From positions 1 to 8,662 of the forward strand of contig CAMLOF010000118.1 of the NCBI GenBank assembly GCA_946481585.1: a stretch of 8,662 bases of DNA, read 5' to 3'. This document shows, piece by piece, positions 4,613 through 8,662 of this stretch; the first letter of the stretch is position 1; every line of letters starts with the position of its first letter. The notes under the pieces are model-generated. The model was not told where the DNA came from. It searched no databases and worked only from the letters and a program-made list of their open reading frames with translations. The stretch comes from an uncultured Macromonas sp. (lineage in GTDB: Bacteria; Pseudomonadota; Gammaproteobacteria; Burkholderiales; Burkholderiaceae). The translations under genes were made by a program, and so were the position numbers.

Positions 4613-5821
4613 ATGGCTTTGCCTGACGCTCTGCAGATATCTTCTTCCGTACCCGCAACTGCCCGCGCTCCGTCGCGGGCAGCTTGGTTTCTGACCGCCC
4701 TGATGGGGGCTGCCTTGCTGGCGGCTTGTGGCAAGGGTGGGCAAGCCCCAGCCGCGCCGGGTGGGGGCATGCCTCCTGCGGAGGTGGGTGTCGTGACCGT
4801 GCAACCGGGCGTGGTGGAGCTGGTGACAGAACTGCCCGGCCGCCTGGAAGCGTCGCGCGTGGCTCAGGTGCGGGCGCGCGCCACGGGCATTCTGCAAGAG
4901 CGGCTGTTCCGCGAGGGCAGCGACGTGAAGGCTGGGCAAGCCCTGTTCCGCATCGACCCCGCCCCTTACGAGGCCACGCTGGCCAGTGCACGCGGGCAAC
5001 AGGCCAAGGCGGAAGCCGCGTTGGCGCAGGCCAAGGCCACGCTGGAGCGCTACCGCCCACTGGTAGCGGAGCGTGCCGTGAGCCAGCAGGATTTCGTCAA
5101 CGCTGAAATGGCGGTGAAGCAGGCCGAGGCCGATGTGGCAGTGGCGCGCGCTTCTGTGCAGACGGCGGGCATCAACCGGGCATACGCAGACGTGACCTCC
5201 CCGATTGCCGGACGCATTGGCCGGGCTTTGGTCACTGAAGGTGCGCTGGTGGGCCAGGGGGACGCCACCCCGCTGGCGGTGGTGCAACAGGTGGACCCGC
5301 TGTATGTGAACTTCACCCAGTCGGCCAGTGAGGCCATGAAGCTGGCGCGGGCCGTGGAGGCTGGCCAGTTGCAGAAGCGTGGCAACGGTGCAGCCGTGAA
5401 GGTGATGCTGGAAGACGGCAGCGAGCACCCGCAGACGGGCAAGCTGCTGTTTGCCGATTTGACGGTGGACAGCACAAGCGGCCAAGTGACTTTGCGTGCC
5501 GAGGTGCCGAACCCCGGTGGAAAGCTCTTGCCCGGACTGTACGTGCGGGTGCGCCTGGTGCAGGCCGAGGCATCACAGGCCATCACTCTGCCGCAACAGG
5601 CGGTGACGCGCTCGCCCAAGGGCGACAGCGTGATGGTGGTGGACGCGCAAGGCAAGGTGGCGCCGCGCCCCGTGAAACTGGGCGGGCAGCAGGGCGGACG
5701 CTGGGTGGTGCTGGACGGCCTGAAGACGGGCGAGCAGGTGATGGTGGATGGCTTCCAGAAACTGCGTGGCGATGCACCCGTGAAGGCTGTGCCGTGGCAG
5801 GCACCGGGCCAGAGCAGCTAA
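4613..5821 (+). CDS. acrA: RND efflux periplasmic adaptor lipoprotein (AcrA/MexA/TtgA type)
   Basis: This 402-residue membrane fusion protein links an RND pump to an outer-membrane channel. A lipoprotein signal ends at LLAAC with the lipidated cysteine at C39; the mature protein should be anchored to the inner membrane facing the periplasm. The stretch before the hydrophobic core is unusually long (about 24 residues). The domains are as expected. The first beta/lipoyl half includes VRARATGILQ and KAGQALFRIDP (86-116). An alpha-helical hairpin rich in Ala, Gln and Glu spans about 120-185. The second lipoyl half has TSPIAGRIG, then come the beta-barrel (VDPLYVNFTQS) and a membrane-proximal domain (LPQQAVTRSPKGDSVMVV). 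It is the first gene of the efflux operon, with 10 bp between its TAA and the pump gene. Control by the divergent AcrR is inferred from the operator. The substrate range is unknown. Confidence 0.94.
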   Translation: MALPDALQISSSVPATARAPSRAAWFLTALMGAALLAACGKGGQAPAAPGGGMPPAEVGVVTVQPGVVELVTELPGRLEASRVAQVRARATGILQERLFREGSDVKAGQALFRIDPAPYEATLASARGQQAKAEAALAQAKATLERYRPLVAERAVSQQDFVNAEMAVKQAEADVAVARASVQTAGINRAYADVTSPIAGRIGRALVTEGALVGQGDATPLAVVQQVDPLYVNFTQSASEAMKLARAVEAGQLQKRGNGAAVKVMLEDGSEHPQTGKLLFADLTVDSTSGQVTLRAEVPNPGGKLLPGLYVRVRLVQAEASQAITLPQQAVTRSPKGDSVMVVDAQGKVAPRPVKLGGQQGGRWVVLDGLKTGEQVMVDGFQKLRGDAPVKAVPWQAPGQSS

Positions 5822-5831
5822 GGGGCAAGGC

Positions 5832-8662
5832 ATGGCCAAATTCTTCATTGACCGGCCCATCTTTGCGTGGGTGATTGCACTGTTCGTGACGGTGCTGGGG
5901 GTGGTTTCCATCACCCAGTTGCCGGTGTCGCAGTACCCGCCGGTGGCACCGCCGTCCATCGTCATCAATGCTACGTACCCCGGTGCTTCGGCGCAAACGC
6001 TGGAGGACAGTGTGCTGTCCGTCATCGAGCGCGAGATGAACGGCTCGCCAGGTTTGATTTACATGGAGTCGGTGGCGCAGTCCAACGGCACGGGCTCGCT
6101 GACGCTGAGCTTTGAGCCGGGCACCAACGACGACCTGGCCCAGGTGGATGTGCAGAACCGCCTGAGCCGCGCCACGCCGCGTTTGCCTGCGGCTGTGACG
6201 CAGCAGGGCGTGCGCGTGGACAAGGCGCGCAACAACTTCCTGCTGTTCGCGCTGCTGTCGTCGGACGACCCGGCCTGGGACCCTGTGGCATTGGGTGACT
6301 ACGCCTCACGCAACGTGCTGCCCGAACTGCAGCGCTTGCCGGGCGTGGGCCAGGCCCAGTTGTTCGGCACCGAGCGTGCCATGCGCGTGTGGATCGACCC
6401 GGCCAAGCTGCAAGGCTTTGGCCTGAGCGCGGCTGACGTGACCGCTGCCATCCGCGCGCAGAACGCGCAGGTGTCGGCGGGTGAGATTGGTGCGTTGCCA
6501 AACATTGCGGGGCAGGGCATTTCGGCTACCGTGGTCGTGCAGGGGCAACTGGGTTCGGTGGAGGCATTTGGGCAGCTGCTGCTGCGTGCCAACACCGATG
6601 GCTCCGCCGTGCGCCTGAAGGACGTGGCGCGCATTGAGCTGGGCGGGCAGACCTATGCCACCAGCGCGCGCCTGAACGGACAACCTGCCACCGGCATTGG
6701 CGTGCAGCTTTCGCCCAGCGGCAACGCCCTGGCCACGGCTACCGCAGTGCGAACCAAGATGCAGGAACTGGAGCGCTACTTCCCGAGCGGCGTGAAGTGG
6801 ACGATTCCCTACGACAGTTCGCGTTTCGTGAAGATTTCGATCGAGCAGGTGGCCGAGACCCTTGGCGAAGCGGTGCTGCTGGTGTTCCTGGTGATGCTGC
6901 TGTTCCTTCAGAACTGGCGTTACACGGTGATTCCGACCATCGTGGTGCCGATCGCGCTGTTGGGCACCTTCGGTGTGCTGCTGGCGCTGGGTTTCTCCAT
7001 CAACGTGCTGACGATGTTCGGCATGGTGCTGGTGATCGGCATTGTGGTGGACGACGCCATCGTGGTGGTGGAGAACGTCGAACGCATCATGAGCGAAGAA
7101 GGCCTGTCGCCGCGTGACGCCACGCGCAAGGCCATGGGGCAGATCTCGGGCGCCATCGTCGGTATCACCGTGGTGCTGATTTCGGTGTTCGTGCCGCTCG
7201 CTTTCTTCAGCGGTGCGGTGGGCAACATCTACCGCCAGTTCGCAGCGGTGATGGGCGTGTCGATCGCGTTCTCGGCGTTCTTCGCGCTGTCGTTGACGCC
7301 TGCGCTGTGCGCCTCCCTGCTCAAGCCGGTGGAGGCGGGGCACCACCATGCGAAGACGGGCTTCTTTGGCTGGTTCAACCGAGGCTTCACGCGCACGGCG
7401 AAGGGCTATGAAGGCTGGCTGGCACGGCTGCTGCCGCGCGCGGCGCGAACCTTGGTGGTGTATTTGGCCGTGGTGGGTGCGGCAGTGGTGGTGTACCAAC
7501 GCCTGCCTGCGTCCTTCCTGCCCAATGAGGACCAGGGCACGCTGCTGGTGAACGTGCAGTTGCCGCCGGGCGCCACGCAGGAGCGCACGCGCTCGGTGAT
7601 GGAGCAGGTGGAAGGTTTCATGCTCAAACAGCCTGAAGTGCAGAGCATGGTGGGCGTGCTGGGCTTCAGCTTCTCTGGGCAGGGGCAGAACGCTGCGTTG
7701 GCGTTCGTCACGCTCAAGGACTGGTCGGAACGCACTGGCGAGGGCAGCAGTGCCCAGGCGCTGGCGGGCCGGGCGTTTGGTGCCCTGTCTGGCGTGCGCG
7801 ACGCGTTCATCTTCCCGCTGAGCCCGCCGCCCATTCCCGAGTTGGGTACTGCATCTGGGTTCACTTTCCGGTTGCAGGACCGTGGCGGGCTGGGGCACGA
7901 CGCTCTGCTGGCCGCGCGCAACCAGTTGCTGGGCATGGCATCCAAGAGCCCGGTGCTGACGCAGGTGCGCCCCGATGGGCTGGAGGATGCACCGCAGCTG
8001 CAACTGGACATTGACCGTGAACGCGCGGCAGCGCTGGGCGTGGGCTTTGACAGCGTGACCAGTGTGCTGGCCACGGCTCTGGGCTCTGCGTACGTGAACG
8101 ACTTCCCGAATGCTGGACGCTTGCAGCGCGTGGTGGTGCAGGCGGATGCGCCTGCGCGCATGCAGCCTGAAGACCTGCTGCGCCTGACGGTGCTGAACAG
8201 CCGTGGGCAGGCGGTGCCGATGTCTGCCTTTGCCAGCACGCGCTGGGTGGTGGGGCCGGTGCAGACCGTGCGCTACAACGGCTACCCGGCCATGCGCATC
8301 AGCGGCGGCGCCGCGCCCGGTTACAGCACGGGTGACGCCATGGCCGAGATGGAAAAGCTCGCTGCCCAGTTGCCGCAGGGCATGGGTTTTGAGTGGACGG
8401 GCCAGTCGCGTGAGGAAAAACTGGCCGGAGCCAAGGCCTTTGTGGTGTACGGCTTTGCCATCCTGGCGGTGTTTTTGTGCCTGGCCGCGCTGTACGAAAG
8501 CTGGACCATTCCGCTGGCGGTGATTCTGGTGGTGCCGCTGGGCGTGGTCGGCGTGCTGCTGGCCACCTGGCTGCGCAACTACGCCAACGACGTGTACTTC
8601 CAGGTGGGGCTGATCACCATCATCGGCCTGTCGGCGAAGAACGCGATCCTGATCATCGAGTT
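5832..8662 (+). CDS. acrB: RND multidrug efflux permease (AcrB/MexB/TtgB type), 3' end outside window
   Basis: This is the inner-membrane proton-driven pump of a tripartite drug efflux complex. The first 943 residues are present, of an expected 1045 or so; the frame is open to the last base. It starts MAKFFIDRPIFAWVIA, the standard HAE-1 N-terminus, with AAGGGG 6 nt upstream. The porter segments follow E. coli AcrB closely, for example QLFGTERAMRVW and AAIRAQNAQVSAG. Helix 4 has the proton-relay pair D407 and D408 in VVDDAIVVVENVER, at the same numbers as in E. coli. The matching helix 10 lysine is K936 in GLSAKNAILIIE. The switch-loop region FSFSGQGQNAALAFVTLKDW and the FFGWFNR element after helix 6 are also present. 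I read the frame with no stop or shift up to the proton-relay pair, and the later conserved blocks are in register. All residues needed for function that fall inside the window are there. An OprM/TolC-type channel gene is expected downstream. Confidence 0.95.
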   Translation, partial: MAKFFIDRPIFAWVIALFVTVLGVVSITQLPVSQYPPVAPPSIVINATYPGASAQTLEDSVLSVIEREMNGSPGLIYMESVAQSNGTGSLTLSFEPGTNDDLAQVDVQNRLSRATPRLPAAVTQQGVRVDKARNNFLLFALLSSDDPAWDPVALGDYASRNVLPELQRLPGVGQAQLFGTERAMRVWIDPAKLQGFGLSAADVTAAIRAQNAQVSAGEIGALPNIAGQGISATVVVQGQLGSVEAFGQLLLRANTDGSAVRLKDVARIELGGQTYATSARLNGQPATGIGVQLSPSGNALATATAVRTKMQELERYFPSGVKWTIPYDSSRFVKISIEQVAETLGEAVLLVFLVMLLFLQNWRYTVIPTIVVPIALLGTFGVLLALGFSINVLTMFGMVLVIGIVVDDAIVVVENVERIMSEEGLSPRDATRKAMGQISGAIVGITVVLISVFVPLAFFSGAVGNIYRQFAAVMGVSIAFSAFFALSLTPALCASLLKPVEAGHHHAKTGFFGWFNRGFTRTAKGYEGWLARLLPRAARTLVVYLAVVGAAVVVYQRLPASFLPNEDQGTLLVNVQLPPGATQERTRSVMEQVEGFMLKQPEVQSMVGVLGFSFSGQGQNAALAFVTLKDWSERTGEGSSAQALAGRAFGALSGVRDAFIFPLSPPPIPELGTASGFTFRLQDRGGLGHDALLAARNQLLGMASKSPVLTQVRPDGLEDAPQLQLDIDRERAAALGVGFDSVTSVLATALGSAYVNDFPNAGRLQRVVVQADAPARMQPEDLLRLTVLNSRGQAVPMSAFASTRWVVGPVQTVRYNGYPAMRISGGAAPGYSTGDAMAEMEKLAAQLPQGMGFEWTGQSREEKLAGAKAFVVYGFAILAVFLCLAALYESWTIPLAVILVVPLGVVGVLLATWLRNYANDVYFQVGLITIIGLSAKNAILIIE

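Noticed and set aside
6306..8003. 565-residue open frame antisense to acrB
   Set aside because: It is very rich in His, Arg and Gln with no domain, and mirrors the biased codon use of acrB on the other strand. It is a shadow frame of a clearly conserved gene.

Overview
The window reads as chromosomal DNA of a high-GC betaproteobacterium, most likely Burkholderiales and probably Comamonadaceae. This is inferred from the G/C-rich third codon positions, the lysine/alanine-tailed HU protein typical of that order, and the style of the efflux genes; no rRNA or marker gene is present to prove it. Coding density is high. I see no mobile element, CRISPR array, tRNA or rRNA.

Left part (1-2335, plus strand): the 3' part of a Na/Pi cotransporter-family gene with a PhoU-like tail, cut by the window start. 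A 94-bp gap carrying three copies of the 8-mer TTTGCCGA or its complement follows, then a complete Bcr/CflA-type MFS drug exporter gene. Its last 23 bp overlap tail-to-tail with the next gene.

Middle part (2313-4483, minus strand): a SUI1/YciH-type translation factor; an HU-family nucleoid protein with a basic, alanine-rich N-terminal arm; a 101-bp gap with CTAG-containing palindromes; a YitT-family membrane protein; and an AcrR-type TetR repressor. The repressor and yitT overlap by ATGA, so they are read as one operon with the repressor first.

Right part (4484-8662, plus strand): a divergent control region followed by an RND efflux operon. The periplasmic adaptor lipoprotein (AcrA-like) is complete. 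The inner-membrane pump (AcrB-like) is cut by the window end after 943 residues. The control region holds a perfect 9-4-9 inverted repeat whose arms match, from memory, the enterobacterial AcrR operator. A second perfect 6-2-6 palindrome abuts it directly. An outer-membrane channel gene would be expected just beyond the window.

The parts form a recognisable circuit: AcrR should bind between the two divergent units and repress both itself (with yitT) and acrAB until a drug-like ligand releases it. I found no clearly new biological system. The items most worth following up are the double-palindrome control region and the translationally coupled yitT in the repressor operon.
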